Assembly: GCA_023512835.1 (NCBI GenBank) | Contig: CM042087.1 | Coordinates: 11,011,715 to 11,075,714 of the forward strand | Length of the DNA: 64,000 nucleotides | DNA from: Taxillus chinensis | Taxonomy: Eukaryota > Streptophyta > Magnoliopsida > Santalales > Loranthaceae | Direction of reading: 5' to 3' | Shown: in pieces, positions 29,928-41,260 of the stretch | Layout of the letters: each line of letters opens with the position of its first letter | How positions within the stretch are numbered: the first letter of the stretch is position 1 | The notes under the pieces: model-generated | The model's input: only the letters and a program-made list of their open reading frames with translations | Told to the model about the DNA's origin: nothing | Databases searched by the model: none | Made by a program: the position numbers and the translations under genes

Positions 29928-30356
29928 CACACAAGTTAGCACCCTTACGCACCCATATAGGCCAAAATACTCGGAATTTCAACATGGTCCTTTGGAGAAG
30001 GTTCCTTAGAATGTCAAAACCAAGGGAACCATGCAAAAATATGCCTGCACGCCAATTTGCACGTGAATTCCCCAATTCACGTGCAACTCCATATGCACTC
30101 CAAATGCTCTCAAACTTCACCCCTAGCCTCCTTGCATCATTTAGAAGACAACTACGGTTGCACGTGAATTGGACCATTTCACGTGCACCTCACATACACG
30201 TCTGTTTGGCCTTGAAACTTCGTGGTGGATAGAGAACATCATTCTAAGCATCTTTCCTTTTGAACGTGAATTCATTGGAGTCCATTTACTAGGTCAAAAT
30301 CTAGAAAAACTCTACTCAGGAGGCAAACCGACTAACTCAAGGTACGGGTCCTTACA

Positions 30357-30870
30357 AGACCCGCCGTGTTCATGCATCTAATGAATCAGGTATTTGCCCC
30401 ATACCTGGATTCCTTCGTGGTGGTATTTATTGACGACATCCTTGTGTACTCCAAAACCCAAGCCGAGCATGAGGAGCACTTGGCCGTGGTGCTGCGGGCG
30501 CTACGAGATCATCACTTGTATGCTAAATTTAGCAAGTGTGACTTCTGGATGCGAGAGGTGCATTTTCTTGGGCATGTGGTATCCGCCGAAGGAGTTGGCG
30601 TGGACCCAACCAAGATTGAGTCCGTAGCATCTTGGAAGAGGCCCACAAATGTTTTTGAGATCTGGAGTTTCTTGGGTGCGCAGGGTATTACCGGTGTTTT
30701 GTGGAAGGATTTTCTCGGTTGGCGGCGCCCATGACAGCTCTTACACGGAAGGGAGCAAAATTCGAGTGGACGGACAAGTGCCAGGCAGGCATTCGAGGAG
30801 TTGAAGACTCGCCCGACTACCGCACCGGTGTTGAGTCTACCGCAGGAGGGAGTGCCATTCGAGGTGTATT
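30357..30870 (+). pseudogene. A-I reverse transcriptase, C-terminal half
   Basis: Resumes with [20 protein letters not shown] then the catalytic FIDD at 30426-30437 (IDDILVYSK), [40 protein letters not shown] and SFLG. Beyond 30680 a frameshift disrupts [20 protein letters not shown] sequence that A-II keeps. The polymerase core residues are present, but the gene is split by F and by the frameshift. Confidence 0.88.
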
Positions 30871-31263
30871 GTGATGGGTCTCGCATTGGACTGGGGTGTG
30901 TTCGATGCAAGAACACCAAGTCATAGCATATGGCTCACGACACTGAGGTCCCATGAGCAAAACTACCCAACACACGACCTAGAGTTAGCAGCGACTATTT
31001 TTACCCTGAAGTCTTGGCGACATTACCTGTTGGGAGAGAAATTTGTGGTATATACCGACCACAAAAGCCTACGTATATCTTCACCCAAGAGAGACCTAAA
31101 TTTGCGACAACGGAGGTGGGTAGAGTACCTGCAAATGTTTGACTTCACGCTGTCCTACACGCCTGGGAAGGGAAATTTAGTAGCCAACGCGCTAAGTAGA
31201 AAAGGGAAAGCCGAGGTTTCCATGAGAGAATGGAAAATGATGGAGCGGTTGGCGGTGCTTTAG
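30871..31263 (+). pseudogene. A-I RNase H domain
   Basis: VYCDGSR near 30866 is the start of the Ty3 RNase H fold, followed after a frameshift by [56 protein letters not shown] and GKGNLVANALSRK. These match the chromovirus RNase H that removes the RNA strand after minus-strand synthesis. A stop at 31261 ends the frame before the integrase zinc-binding region. Confidence 0.87.
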
Positions 31264-31499
31264 GTGCAACCTGCTTTCGGCGATGAGGGAGCTATCCTGT
31301 GTCCTCTCACCGTGATACCAGGAGTTGTATCAGCGTGTCCGTGAGGGACGATTAGATGACGTGGATCGTGAGGTGATCCGGGCCCGGATAGAGGCCGGAG
31401 AGCTGTCGAGAGCCGGACGAAGGAGTTGAGCATGAGCTGAAATTTCGGGGGCGTTTGATAGTACCACCTCCCTTGCGTGAGGATGTCTTCGAGGGAATT

Positions 31500-32250
31500 T
31501 CATCATTCCCGTTTGGCTGTACATCCAGGAGGAACTAAGATGTATCATGCCGTTTGCGCACGATTGGTGGCCGGGGCTGAAACAAGAGGGTAGCAGAGTT
31601 TGTTTCCAGGTGCTTTACCTGTCAACAAGTGAAGGCAGAGCACCAACGACCACTGGTCAATTGCGGCCTTTACCTGTAGCCGAGTGGAAGTGGGAGCATA
31701 TTACCATGGACTTCGTGACGGGACTTCCTACCACTTCGGGAGGAAGGACATGATTTGGGTCATAGTGGACCGCTTAACTAAGTCAGCCCATTTCTTGGCA
31801 ATTCGAGAGCGCGACTCTATCGGCACGTTAAGCCGGTTGTATGTTGATGAGATTGTCCGCCTGCACGGAGTGCCCTTGTCTATTGTTTCGCAGGGGATGC
31901 GCGGTTTACATCCCGGTTTTGGGGAGGTCTGCAGGAAGCATTAGGAACCCGACTTAATTTGAGTACCGCATTCCATCCGGAGACCGATGGTCGGTCCGAG
32001 AGGACCATTCAAACATTGGAAGACTTGTTGAGGGCTTGTGTACTTGATTTTGGAGGATCATGGGCTTCCCACCTTCCTCTCGGTGGAGTTTGCCTATAAT
32101 AACGGTTACCGGTCTTCGATTGGGATGGCCCCGTTTGAGGCATTGTACGGCCGACCGTGTCGGTCTCCATTATGTTGGGCGAAGGCGGAGAGGTAGCTAT
32201 GTTAGGACCTCAATTGGTCCAGGAGGCTACGGCAAAAGTTCACTGATTTG
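31500..32250 (+). pseudogene. A-I integrase core
   Basis: CIMPFAHDWWPGLK belongs to the zinc-binding region, then [15 protein letters not shown] with the first catalytic Asp, [20 protein letters not shown] and [18 protein letters not shown]. The next word should contain the second catalytic Asp (SDRDARF, as in A-II), but a one-base net loss at about 31890 changes it to SQGMRG and shifts the frame. The remainder, including the Glu-bearing segment, is readable only in other frames up to [19 protein letters not shown] near 32170. Confidence 0.87.
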
Positions 32251-32269
32251 GCAACGCCTTCTTACGACT

Positions 32270-32800
32270 CGAGTAGACGAAGTCCTATGCAGATCGCCGA
32301 CGCCGACCGTTGGAGTTTTTGGTGGGAGACCACGTATTCCTTCGTGTTTCTCCACGGAGAGGGCATAAGAGATTTGGGACCGGGTCCAAGTTGTCCCCTC
32401 GGTACATTGGACCGTTCGAGATTTTGAGCAGAGTTGGACCTGTTGCTTATAAGTTGGCGTTACCACCTAGTTTGAGCAGAGTTCATAATGTTTTCCATTT
32501 ATCCCGATTGCAGAAATATCATCCGGATCCCACACACGTGCTAGATTGGGGTACCCTGGATCTTGGAGAGGATGTGTCTGTTGTTGAGGCACCCATCCGT
32601 ATTGTAGATAGGCGCGAGAAGCACTGCGAGGTAAGACTATTCCGTTGGTTCGGGTGTTGTGGCAACACCGAGGGCCGGAGGAAGAGACCTGGGAACGTGA
32701 AGCCGAGATGCGTGCTCATTATCCTGATCTGTTCGAGGACGAAGAACTCGAAGGAAGGGAGGAGGGCAAGCATCAAACTTCAACATAATCAGGTATTTGC
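32270..32800 (+). pseudogene. A-I integrase C-terminus with chromodomain-like tail
   Basis: FLVGDHVFLRVSPRRGHKRF, then KLSPRYIGPFEILSRVGPVAY with the GPF motif of the GPY/F module and VHNVFHLSRLQKYHPDPTHV. In the next frame the tail reads TIPLVRVLWQHRGPEEETWE and AEMRAHYPDLFEDEELEGRE, the chromodomain-like tail of Tekay/Del chromoviruses that may direct insertion into heterochromatin. One frameshift separates the two parts. Confidence 0.87.
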
Positions 32801-32962
32801 CCAACTAGTTAGGTAACCTGAGAATATAACATCGCTACATGACCATGTGGAGTGTATAAATGTGTGAAATAATTTGTGATTTGTTGTGTATTAATTTGTG
32901 CTAGAGGGTGTTAGAGGCCTATGCATTGGTTGTGATTGTTTTATTTCATTCCACCTTTTTCT

Positions 32963-32995
32963 TTTCGAGGACGAAAAGTCTTAAGGGGGAGAGGA
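32963..32995 (+). promoter_or_regulatory. polypurine tract of A-I
   Basis: TTCGAGGACGAAAAGTCTTA then AGGGGGAGAGGA abuts the 3' LTR at 32996. An earlier related word, TTCGAGGACGAAGAACTCGA with GGAAGGGAGGA, lies at 32732-32763 over the end of the integrase gene. Confidence 0.88.
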
Positions 32996-34967
32996 TGTAA
33001 GGACCTGTACCTTGAGTTAGTCACGGTTTTGCCTTCGAGTAGAGTTTTTTCTAGATTTTGACCTAGTGAATGGGATCAAATGAATTCACGTGCAAAAGGA
33101 AAGATGCTTAGAATGATGTCCTCTATCTACCACGAAGTTTCAGGCCAAACGGACGTGTATGTGAGGTGCACGTGAAATGGGTCCATTTCACGTGCAAGTG
33201 TGGTTGTCTTCTACATGATGCAAGGAGGCTAGTGGTGAATTTTGAGCGCATTTAGAGTGCATTTGGAGTTGCACGTGAATTGGGGAATTCACGTTCAAAG
33301 TGGCGTGCAGCCATATTTTTACATGGTTCCCTTGGTTTTGACATTCTAATGATCTTCCTCCAAAGGACCATATTGAAATTTGAGCATTTTGGCCTATATG
33401 GGTGCGGAAAGGTGCTAACTTGTGTGATCAAAACTACGTCGTTTTGATCCTGGGATTTACTTAATTAAAACTACGCCGTTTTGACGTGGGTAGTGTCTAT
33501 ATAATGAGGGCTTGAGTTTGAGTTTAGGGTTCTTGTGTTCTTCTTTCTTTGCTGTCCTTTGCCCGAGAGAGAGAGAGGATCTCCTGGGCGATTGCCATGG
33601 TGGTTCGCGTCGTTGGAAGGTGTCTAGCGTAGAGGTTAGGACAAAAGTCCGAGGTAGGGATTCATGTTCTTCCTAACTCTCCTCTCGTTCTAGGATATTC
33701 GCCTATATGTATATATATATATATATATGTAAATCCATATAGGTGTGATCTCCTATATGGATGTTGGCCTTCGGTGGCATGTTCTGTTGATTCCGATGTT
33801 GAATTTGGCCTGGGGATTTTTCGGGTTTGTTTATGCCCACCATGTGTTTGATGAAATGTCCGTGAGGCCCGCACACTATGTATTTGATAAAATGCCTGTG
33901 AGGCCCGCATGCCATGTATTCAATATAATGCCTGTGAGACCTTGTATATGGGTGTCCGATGATATACCTGTGTGACTGGTGTGTACTTGTGTTTGATTTG
34001 TATTTGATAAAAAGCCTGTGAGGCTGATGCGTGTGGCTTGTATCCGACCATGTTGGTCCCTCCGAGATAAAGTGTACATGTTGTCTGAGTTTACATGTCG
34101 AGATGTAATGCTATCTTTGTTTCGTTGGTCTGTTTGAGAGCGAGTTGAGATATGGGTCAGGCACAATAGCTAGACCCCTTTAAGATTTGGCCAGGACGTG
34201 GTCCTGAGTCTCGGTGTAGTACTCACGATGGTGGGCTAAGTCTACACCCATTCCTGAGGGTAGGTATGGCGCCCGAGGAGGTGGTTGACCATATCTGACT
34301 CGGGTGGAAAATGTTGCATTGGTGTCCATGCAACATTCGCCTGGATGTGGTATGTCATGTCGCCGTGGTAGCGGGGTGTCCTCTCGCCCTTCGGTGCGGG
34401 CTCAGGTAAAGAGTGTTTACCTGGGTGATGTTCTTCGCTTTAGCCTGAGGCACGACACGAGCACAAGCATACACATATCATGCATGTTGTAGAGCGGGAT
34501 GGGTCTGGGGAGACTGGATCCCTACTGAGCTATGGTTTGCTCACCCCTCCTATAAACTGTCCTTTTGCAGGGTTTAGCAGGCGGTAGGTGAAGGCTGAGG
34601 AGCTAGGCCCCTGAGGCTGGGAGTTTTATGTTATTTCCTTTGTTGTACTCTGGTTTTATGTTCTGGAATTTGGTTTGGTTTTATTTGTAACAGTACACCT
34701 GGCTTCATAGGGGTTTTTCCCCGACTGGGTTGTAATAAATATTTAGTCTTTGAAATGAAATAAAATGAGATGTTATTCAATTTGTGTTTGTGTGCATGGT
34801 TTGGGAGCAGGAGCATGCCCCTTGGCATGTTAGCCTGGTTGTGCAGGTTTGCGACAACACCCGTGCAGAAGTTCTTTTAAGGTGCTTGCACCAACCCCTT
34901 GTCCCTTCGGGTGCGGGCATGGGCATCCACTACTCATTTCCAAGTGGAAGGATATTGGGGCGTGACA
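32996..34967 (+). mobile_element. A-I 3' LTR (1972 bp)
   Basis: Begins TGTAAGGACC, ends GGGGCGTGACA. Hairpin 1 is perfect here (33168-33195), hairpin 2 is at 33273-33294, TATATAA at 33498-33504. The GA run is only about 12 bp. The 5 bp after it, TAGTC (34968-34972), are not those before the 5' LTR (TGCCA) but those beside A-II's 5' LTR. What follows is the inverted start of B's 3' LTR. Confidence 0.95.
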
Positions 34968-34972
34968 TAGTC

Positions 34973-35263
34973 AATAATTGACCTCCAAGGTCCCGAACTC
35001 CAAATTGAATCAAATTACAATCAAAATGCTCGAAATGACGAGCACAACACTAAACGAGATATTATTATACCCAAATGACCGCCCAAACGCAAAGTCAACC
35101 AATAAACCCCAAAAAGTCAATAATCGAGTCAAATGGGGCCCCGACACGGAATCGGGCCTAGGTACGGTCAAAATGCTCACATCGACGACTACACTACCGT
35201 CCGGATAGTTACACTACCATAGAATGGCTATCTCTCAAATCTACTCAAATACGAGTCTTTACA
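34973..35263 (-). mobile_element. start of chromovirus B 3' LTR (displaced segment)
   Basis: On the minus strand the LTR begins TGTAAAGACTCGTATTTGAG at 35263, directly after a PPT, and reads about 290 bp to GAGGTCAATTATTGACTA. It then meets an A-family LTR. Its continuation, beginning with the same GACTA (47293) and AGGTCAATGATTGACTTGG, is on the plus strand at 47298. Together they give a B LTR of about 2.38 kb. Confidence 0.8.
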
Positions 35264-35540
35264 TCCTCCCCACCTTAGGACTTTTCGTCCTCAAAAATAA
35301 AACACATGCCCAAAGGACATAGCAAAATTCAAGCTCAATGTCCCAACAACAAAACATAAAACATGATCACCGATCACACATGTGCAATGCAACTCACAAC
35401 AAGCCAAAAGGGCTGACAAAATCCAACAATAACAAGCTAAACCACATCTCAAACAACATATGCAAAACAAATGCATAAAATATAACTCATACCTCAGGGA
35501 AGGTCCTCACATCCTCCCCACCTCGGGATGATCGTCCTCG
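35264..35540 (-). promoter_or_regulatory. two polypurine-tract modules of chromovirus B
   Basis: On the minus strand GAGGACGAAAAGTCCTAAGG + TGGGGAGGA abuts the LTR start at 35263. A second module, TTCGAGGACGATCATCCCGA + GGTGGGGAGGA, ends at 35512 and is followed by TGTGAGGACC, itself an LTR-start-like word. The outer module overlaps the end of the pol reading frame. About 245 bp separate them; the space is non-coding. Confidence 0.75.
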
Positions 35541-36105
35541 AACAGCTCAGGATGAAGAACCCGCTTCGGCTCTCTTTCTCCCATGTCTGCTCCTCCATGC
35601 GTCGGTGTCGCCGTAACACCCAGACTATTGGGATTGTCTTGCCCCGCAAGACCTGCTCCCGCCGTCCAAAATCGTGTCGGCATCTCAACAACGGCACCAT
35701 CGTCGCCCAAGTCTATCTCGCGATAGTCCAATATATGAGAAGGATCCGGGTGATACCGTCTCAATTGAGACACATGAAACACATCATGTACTTGTGCTAA
35801 CTCGGTGGCAAAGCTAATCGGTAAGCCACTGCGCCCACGGAGGCAACAATCTCAAACGGCCCCACAAAATGAGGGGAAAGTTTGGATCCAAGCCCAAACC
35901 TCTCGATGCCCTCGACGCGATGAAATCCGCAAAAATACACGGTCACCCACCTCAAACCGCAAAGGTCGACGCCTCGGTCCGCGTAGGACTTTCGCCTACT
36001 CTGCGCGGTTAACATCCGTTGTCGAATCAACCGCACTATCTCCGTGGTCTCTCGAACCATATCGGGACCGAGAATCGTTGTCTCTCCCGTCTTTCCCCAA
36101 CACAA
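35507..36105 (-). pseudogene. chromovirus B integrase C-terminus and chromodomain-like tail
   Basis: Minus-strand reading gives FGLGSKLSPHFVGPFEIVAS with the GPF motif, VAYRLALPPS, then FHVSQLRRYHPDPSHILDYR. After a frameshift it gives IPIVWVLRRHRRMEEQTWEK, and in another frame a tail ending LHPELFEDD. This is the same GPY/F plus chromodomain-like arrangement as in A, but clearly a different subfamily. Stops and frameshifts separate the pieces. Confidence 0.85.
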
Positions 36106-36135
36106 AGGTGACCTACAAGGCCTCCCATACGGCGC

Positions 36136-36830
36136 CTAATATGGAGCCATCCCAATCGTGGCCCGATAACCGTTGTTGTAAGAGAATTCCACTAAAGGAA
36201 AGTGAGTCTGCCAACAACCTCTAAAATCTAGGATACAGGCATGCAACATGTCCTCGAGTGTCCGAATCGTCCGCTCCGATCGACCATCCATCTGCAGATG
36301 AAAGGTCGACCTGAGGTTCACCCTAGTACCCAAAGCTCACTGCAGTTGTCTCCAAAATTGAGAGGCGAACCTCGCATCCCAATACGATACAATAGACAAT
36401 GGGACTCCATGCAACCGCACAATAACATCAAGGTACCTCTGTCCCAAAGTCCTCACTGGGTTTATCTCCCGAATCGGAATAAAATGCATTGATTTGGTCA
36501 ATCGGTCCACAATAACCCATATAGTGTCGTGTCCCCTAGAACGAGGAAGTCCAGTGACAAAATCCATGGTTATGTGGTCCCATTTCCACTGCAGTCGGCA
36601 ATGATCGCAACTCACCAGGTGACCTCGGGTGTGCCTTGACTGGCCGACAGGTCAAACACCTCCTCACAAAATCAGCAACGGCCTTCTTCAGGCCTGGCCA
36701 CCAATATCGCCTCCTCACTATATGCTCTGCATCCTCGGTCCAATCGGAAGATGTCCGCCCGTCGAATCCTATCCCTGATGATCTCACAATCAACGTCCCC
36801 CACTGATCCTCTATGATCCTACGGTGTAAC
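36136..36830 (-). pseudogene. chromovirus B integrase zinc-binding and core domains
   Basis: From 36793: AEHIVRRRYWWPGLKKAVAD and [19 protein letters not shown], the second half of the HHCC zinc-binding domain. From 36615: [19 protein letters not shown] with the first catalytic Asp, [20 protein letters not shown] and [15 protein letters not shown]. The second catalytic Asp, in [11 protein letters not shown] sequence, is replaced (SYWDARF). From 36333: TRVNLRSTFHLQMDGRSERT with the third residue Glu in SERT, and VEFSYNNGYRATIGMAPY. Confidence 0.87.
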
Positions 36831-37039
36831 TCAGGGATCGTGACAACAACACCGAGGATCCCTCACCCCTCACCCCTCGCCGGTCACCATCTGCAACCTC
36901 ATCACCGCCAATTGGCCTATCATTTCCCATTCCTTAATGGCACAATGGGCAACCACGCCCCTGCTCTTCCTACTCCGAGCATCCGCCACCACATTACCCT
37001 TCCCGGGGGTGTACATCATATCAAACTAAAAGCTGCGAA

Positions 37040-37831
37040 GGTACTCCACCCACCGTCTCGCCTAAGGTTCAAGTCTCACCGAGAAAAGATATCGTAGGCT
37101 CTTGTGGTCCGTATACACCACAAACTTTTCCCAAAGGAGATAATCTTGCCAGCTCTTTAAAACAAAGATCAACTGAGCCAACTCCAAATCATGCGTGGGG
37201 TAGTTCTTGCTCTTGTGGTCTCAACTACCTAGATCCATAAGCAATCACTTGCCGAGCATGCATCAACACACAACCCAGTCCCACCCCTGGAAGCATCACA
37301 ATACACCTCGAAAGGCACACCCTCCTATGGAAGAATCAAGATAGGGGCTGAGGTCAATTGTGCCTTTAGCTCCATGAAAGCACTCTCACAAGCATCGGAC
37401 CAAACAAAAGGAACTCCCTTCCTGGTCAGGTTCGTCATAGGAGCTGCCAACCTGGAAAAATCCTCCATGAACCTCCGATAATAGCCTGCTAAACTAAGGA
37501 AGCTACGAATCTCAAACACATTCGTGGGCCTCTTCCACGACATAACCGCCTTGATCTTCTCAGGATCCACTGTGACACCCTCCGAAGATATCACATGCCC
37601 CAAGAAGTGTACCTGTTGCAACCAGAAGTCACATTTCGTGAACTTCGCGTACAATCGGTGCTCCCGCAAGGTCTACAATATAACCTGGAAATGCTCCTCA
37701 TGCTCCCTCTTGGTCGCTGAATAGACCAAAATATCGTCGATGAACACCACAACGAACATATCTAAATATGGAGCAAACACACCTGGTTCATCAATCCCAT
37801 AAACACTCTTGGACCATTCGTGAGCCCAAAT
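37040..37831 (-). pseudogene. chromovirus B RT C-terminal half and RNase H
   Basis: Starts at 37831 with TGCCATTTGGGCTCACGAAT, the codons for PFGLTN, i.e. exactly where the B RT at 15296 stopped. It continues to [13 protein letters not shown] sequence (about 37745-37725, in a shifted frame), [60 protein letters not shown] and [13 protein letters not shown], then RNase H pieces ([15 protein letters not shown], about 37110-37090). Together with the 14330-15296 segment it makes one RT gene interrupted by A-family DNA. Confidence 0.88.
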
Positions 37832-37835
37832 GGCA

Positions 37836-39811
37836 TGTCACGCCCCAATTTCCTTCCACTTGGAAATGAGTAGTGACTGCCCATGCCCGCACCCGAAGGG
37901 ACAAGGGGTTGGTGCAAGCACCTTAAAAGGACTTCTGGCACGGGTGCTGTCCCAAACCTGCACAACTAGGCTAACATGCCAAGGGGCATGCTCCTGCTCC
38001 CAAACCATGCACACAAACACAAATTGAATAACAACATCTCATTTTATTTCATTTCAAAGACTAAATGTTTATTACAACCCAGTCGGGGAAAAACCCCTAT
38101 GAAGCCAGGTGTACAGTTACAAATAAAACCAAACCAAATTCCGGAACAAAAAACCACGAGCACGACAAAGGAAATAACATAAAACTCCCAGCCTCAGGGA
38201 CCTAGCTCCTTAGCCTTCACCTACCGCCCGCTAAACCCCGCAAAACGACAATTTATAGGAGGGGTGAGCAAACCATAGCTCAGTAGGGATCCGGTCTCCC
38301 CCGGACCCGTCCCGCTCTACAACATGCATGATATGTGTATGCTTGTGCTCGTGTCGTGCCTCAGGCTAAAGCAACAAACATCACCCCAGTAAACACTCTT
38401 TACCTGAGCCCGCACCGAAGGGGCAGACGACACCCCGCCACCACGGCGACATGATATACCACATCCAGGCGAATGTTGCATGGACACCAATGCAACATTT
38501 TCCACCCGAGTCGGATATGGTCAACCATCTCCTCGGGCGCCATACCTACCCTCAGGAATGGGTGTAGACTTAGCCCACCGTCGTGAGTGCTACACCGAGA
38601 CTCAGGACCACGTCCTGGCCAAATCTCAAGGGGTCCAGGCTATTGTGCCTGGCCCATATCTCGGCTCTCGTCTCAAACAGACCAGCGAACAAGATAGCAT
38701 TACATCTCAACATGTAAACTCGACAAGCATTTACACTTTATTTCAGAGGGACCAACATGGTCAGATACAAGCCACACACATCAGCCTCACAGGCTTTTTA
38801 TCAAATACAAATCAAACACAGTACACACCAGTCACACAGGTATATCATCAGACACCCATATACAAGGTCTCACAGGCATTATATTGAATACATGGCATGC
38901 AGGCCTCACAGGCATTTTATCAAATACATAGTGTGTAGGCCTCACAAACATTTCATCAAACACATGGTGGGCATAAACAAACCCAGAAAATCCTCAGACC
39001 AAATTCAACATCAGAATCAACAGAACATGCCACTGAAGGCCAACATCCATATAGGAGATCACACCTATATGGATTTATATATATATATATATAGGCGAAT
39101 ATCCTAGAACGAGAGGAGAGTTAGGAAGAACATGAATCCCTACCTCGGACTTTTGTCCTAACCTCTACGCTAGACACCTTCCAACGACGCGAACCACCAC
39201 GGCAATCGCCCTGGAGATCCTCTCTCTCTCTCTCTCTCTCTCTCTGCGGCAGCGGTGCAGGAAAGAAGAACACAAGAACCCTAAACTCAAACTCAAGCCC
39301 TCATTATATAGACACTACCCACATCAAAACGACGTAGTTTTGATTAAGTAAATCCCAGGATCAAAACGACGTTGTTTTGATCACACAAGTTAGCACCTTT
39401 CCGCACCCATATAGGCCAAAATACTCGAATTTCAACATGGTCCTTTGGAGGAAGATCATTAGAATGTCAAAACCAAGGGAACCATGCAAAAAATGGCTGC
39501 ACGCCAATTTAAACGTGAATTCCCCAATTCACGTGCAACTCCAAATGCACTCCAAATGCGCTCAAACGTCACCCCTAGCCTCCTTGCATCATGTAGAAGA
39601 CAACCACACTTGTACGTGAAATGGACCCATTTCACGTGCACCTCACATACACGTCCGTTTGGCCTAAAACTTCGTGGTAGATAGAGGACATCATTCTAAG
39701 CATCTTTCCTTTTGCACGTGAATTCATTTGAGCCCATTCACTAGGTCAAAATCTAGAAAAAACCCTACTCGAAGGCAAAACTATGACTAACTCAAGGTAT
39801 GGGTCCTTACA
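37836..39811 (-). mobile_element. A-II 3' LTR (1976 bp)
   Basis: On the plus strand it runs from TGTCACGCCCC to GGTCCTTACA. Hairpin 1 is at 39613-39639, hairpin 2 at 39513-39534, TTATATA at 39304-39310, TC run near 39217-39246, R/U5 hairpin around 39046-39075. A PPT in inverse sense follows at 39812. Confidence 0.95.
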
Positions 39812-39845
39812 TCCTCTCCCCCTTAAGACTTTTTGTCCTCGAAAA
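39812..39845 (-). promoter_or_regulatory. polypurine tract of A-II
   Basis: Plus-strand TCCTCTCCCCCTTAAGACTT then TTTGTCCTCGAAAAG; on the minus strand this is the same PPT module as in A-I and E, abutting the LTR start. Confidence 0.88.
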
Positions 39846-39989
39846 GAAAATGTGGAATGAAAGAAAACAATCACAACCAATGCATAGGCGTCTAACACCC
39901 TCTAGCACAAGTTAATACACAACAAGTCACAAATTATTTCACACATTTATACACTCCACATGGTCATGTAGCGATGTTATATTCTCAGG

Positions 39990-40528
39990 TTACCTAACTA
40001 GTTGGGCAAATACCTGATTATGTTGAAGTTTGATGCTTGCCCTCCTCCCTTCCTTCGAGTTGTTCGTCCTCGAACAGATCAGGATAATGAGCACGCATCT
40101 CGGCCTCACGTTCCCAGGTCTCTTCCTCCGGCCCTCGGTGTTGCCACAACACCCGAACCAACGGAATAGTCTTACCTCGCAGTGCTTCTCGCACCTATCT
40201 ACAATACGGATGGGTGCCTCAACAACTGACACATCCTCTCCAAGATCCAGGGTACCCCAATCTAGCACGTGTGTGGGATCCGGATGATATTTCCGCAATC
40301 GGGATAAATGGAAAACATTATGAACTCTGCTCAAACTAGGTGGTAACGCCAACCTATAAGCAACAGGTCCAACTCGCTCAAAATCTCGAACGGTCCAATG
40401 TACCGAGGGGACAACTTGGACCCAGTCCCAAATCTCTTATGCCCTCTCCGTGGAGAAACACGAAGGAATACGTGGTCTCCCACCAAAAACTCCAGCGGTC
40501 GGCGTCGGCGATCTGCATAAGACTTCAT
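39990..40528 (-). pseudogene. A-II integrase C-terminus and chromodomain-like tail
   Basis: From 40528: RRPLEFLVGDHVFLRVSPRR and LSPRYIGPFEILSELDL (GPF motif, then a frameshift). From 40352: LPPSLSRVHNVFHLSRLRKY and DPTHVLDWGTLDLGEDVSVV. The chromodomain-like tail is in another frame, as in A-I, so that frameshift is probably shared by both copies or reflects their common source. The segment is almost identical to 32310-32816. Confidence 0.85.
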
Positions 40529-40565
40529 GTCCGCTCCGAGCCGTAAGAAGGCATTGCCGAATCAG

Positions 40566-41260
40566 CTAAACTTTTGCCGTAGCCTCCTGGACCAATTGAG
40601 GTCCTAACATAGCTGCCTCTCCACCTTTCGCCCAACATAATGGAGACCGACACGGTTGGCCATATAATGCCTCAAACGAGGTCATCCCAATCGAAGACTG
40701 GTAACCGTTATTATATGCAAACTCTACCAGGAGGAAGGTGGGAAGCCCATGATCCTCCAAAATCAAGTACACAAGCCCTCAACAAGTCTTCCAATGTTTG
40801 AATGGTCCTCTCGGACTGACCATCGGTCTCGGGATGGAATGCGGTACTCAAATTAAGTCGGGTTCCTAATGCTTCCCTGCAGACCTCCCCCAAAACCGGG
40901 ATGTAAACCGCGCATCCCTGTCCGAAACAATAGACAAGGGCACTCCGTGCAGGCGGACAATCTCATCAACATACAACCGGCTTAACGTGCCGATAGAGTC
41001 GCACTCTCGAATTGCCAAGAAATGGGCTGACTTAGTTAAGCGGTCCACTATGACCCAAATCATGTCCTTCCTCCCGAAGTGGTAGGAAGTCCCATCACGA
41101 AGTCCATGGTAATATGCTCCCACTTCCACTCGGCTATAGGTAAAGCTTGCAATTGACCAGCGGGTCGTTGGTGCTCGCCTTCACTTGCCGACAGGTAAGG
41201 CACCTGGAAACAAACTCGCTACCCTCCGTTTCAGCCCCGGCCACCGGAAGCGTGCGCGAA
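40566..41260 (-). pseudogene. A-II integrase core
   Basis: From 41129: WGHITMDF-type sequence in a neighbouring frame, [40 protein letters not shown] with the second catalytic Asp intact (A-I has lost it). From 40893: [20 protein letters not shown] with catalytic Glu, [20 protein letters not shown]. From 40772: [20 protein letters not shown] and [10 protein letters not shown]. Small frameshifts split it into at least three frames. Confidence 0.87.

Larger units (their letters stand above)
28438..30356 (-). mobile_element. F: mosaic solo LTR inserted in A-I RT
   Basis: On the minus strand it begins TGTAAGGACCCGTACCTTGA, like A, and ends GTGGCGTGACA. The U3 half (30356 to about 29927) matches A, with hairpin 2 at 30059-30084 having 11-bp perfect arms. 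From the doubled ACGT palindrome on, the sequence matches E (CTGGGTTTCACTT marker, CTATATAAGGATGAGGAG leader, E-type R/U5 hairpin). No PBS, PPT or second LTR adjoins it. A target duplication is not clear: CGCAC at 28433-28437 against AGACC at 30357-30361. Confidence 0.82.
15297..34967 (+). mobile_element. A-I: chromovirus (Tekay/Del type), hybrid 5'/3' halves, with nested E and F
   Basis: LTRs at 15297-17275 and 32996-34967, PBS 17279, gag, protease, RT, RNase H, integrase with a chromodomain-like tail, and PPT are all recognisable in order. Element E interrupts gag and solo LTR F interrupts RT. The 5-bp flanks do not match each other: TGCCA at 15292-15296 and TAGTC at 34968-34972. Each matches a flank of A-II instead, so A-I as it stands is a recombinant of two original insertions. 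Coding lesions include lost integrase Asp and several frameshifts. Confidence 0.85.

Noticed and set aside
28433..30361. Target duplication for solo LTR F (CGCAC / AGACC)
   Set aside because: Only two or three of five positions agree. Comparison with A-II shows the insertion point, but I do not claim a duplication.
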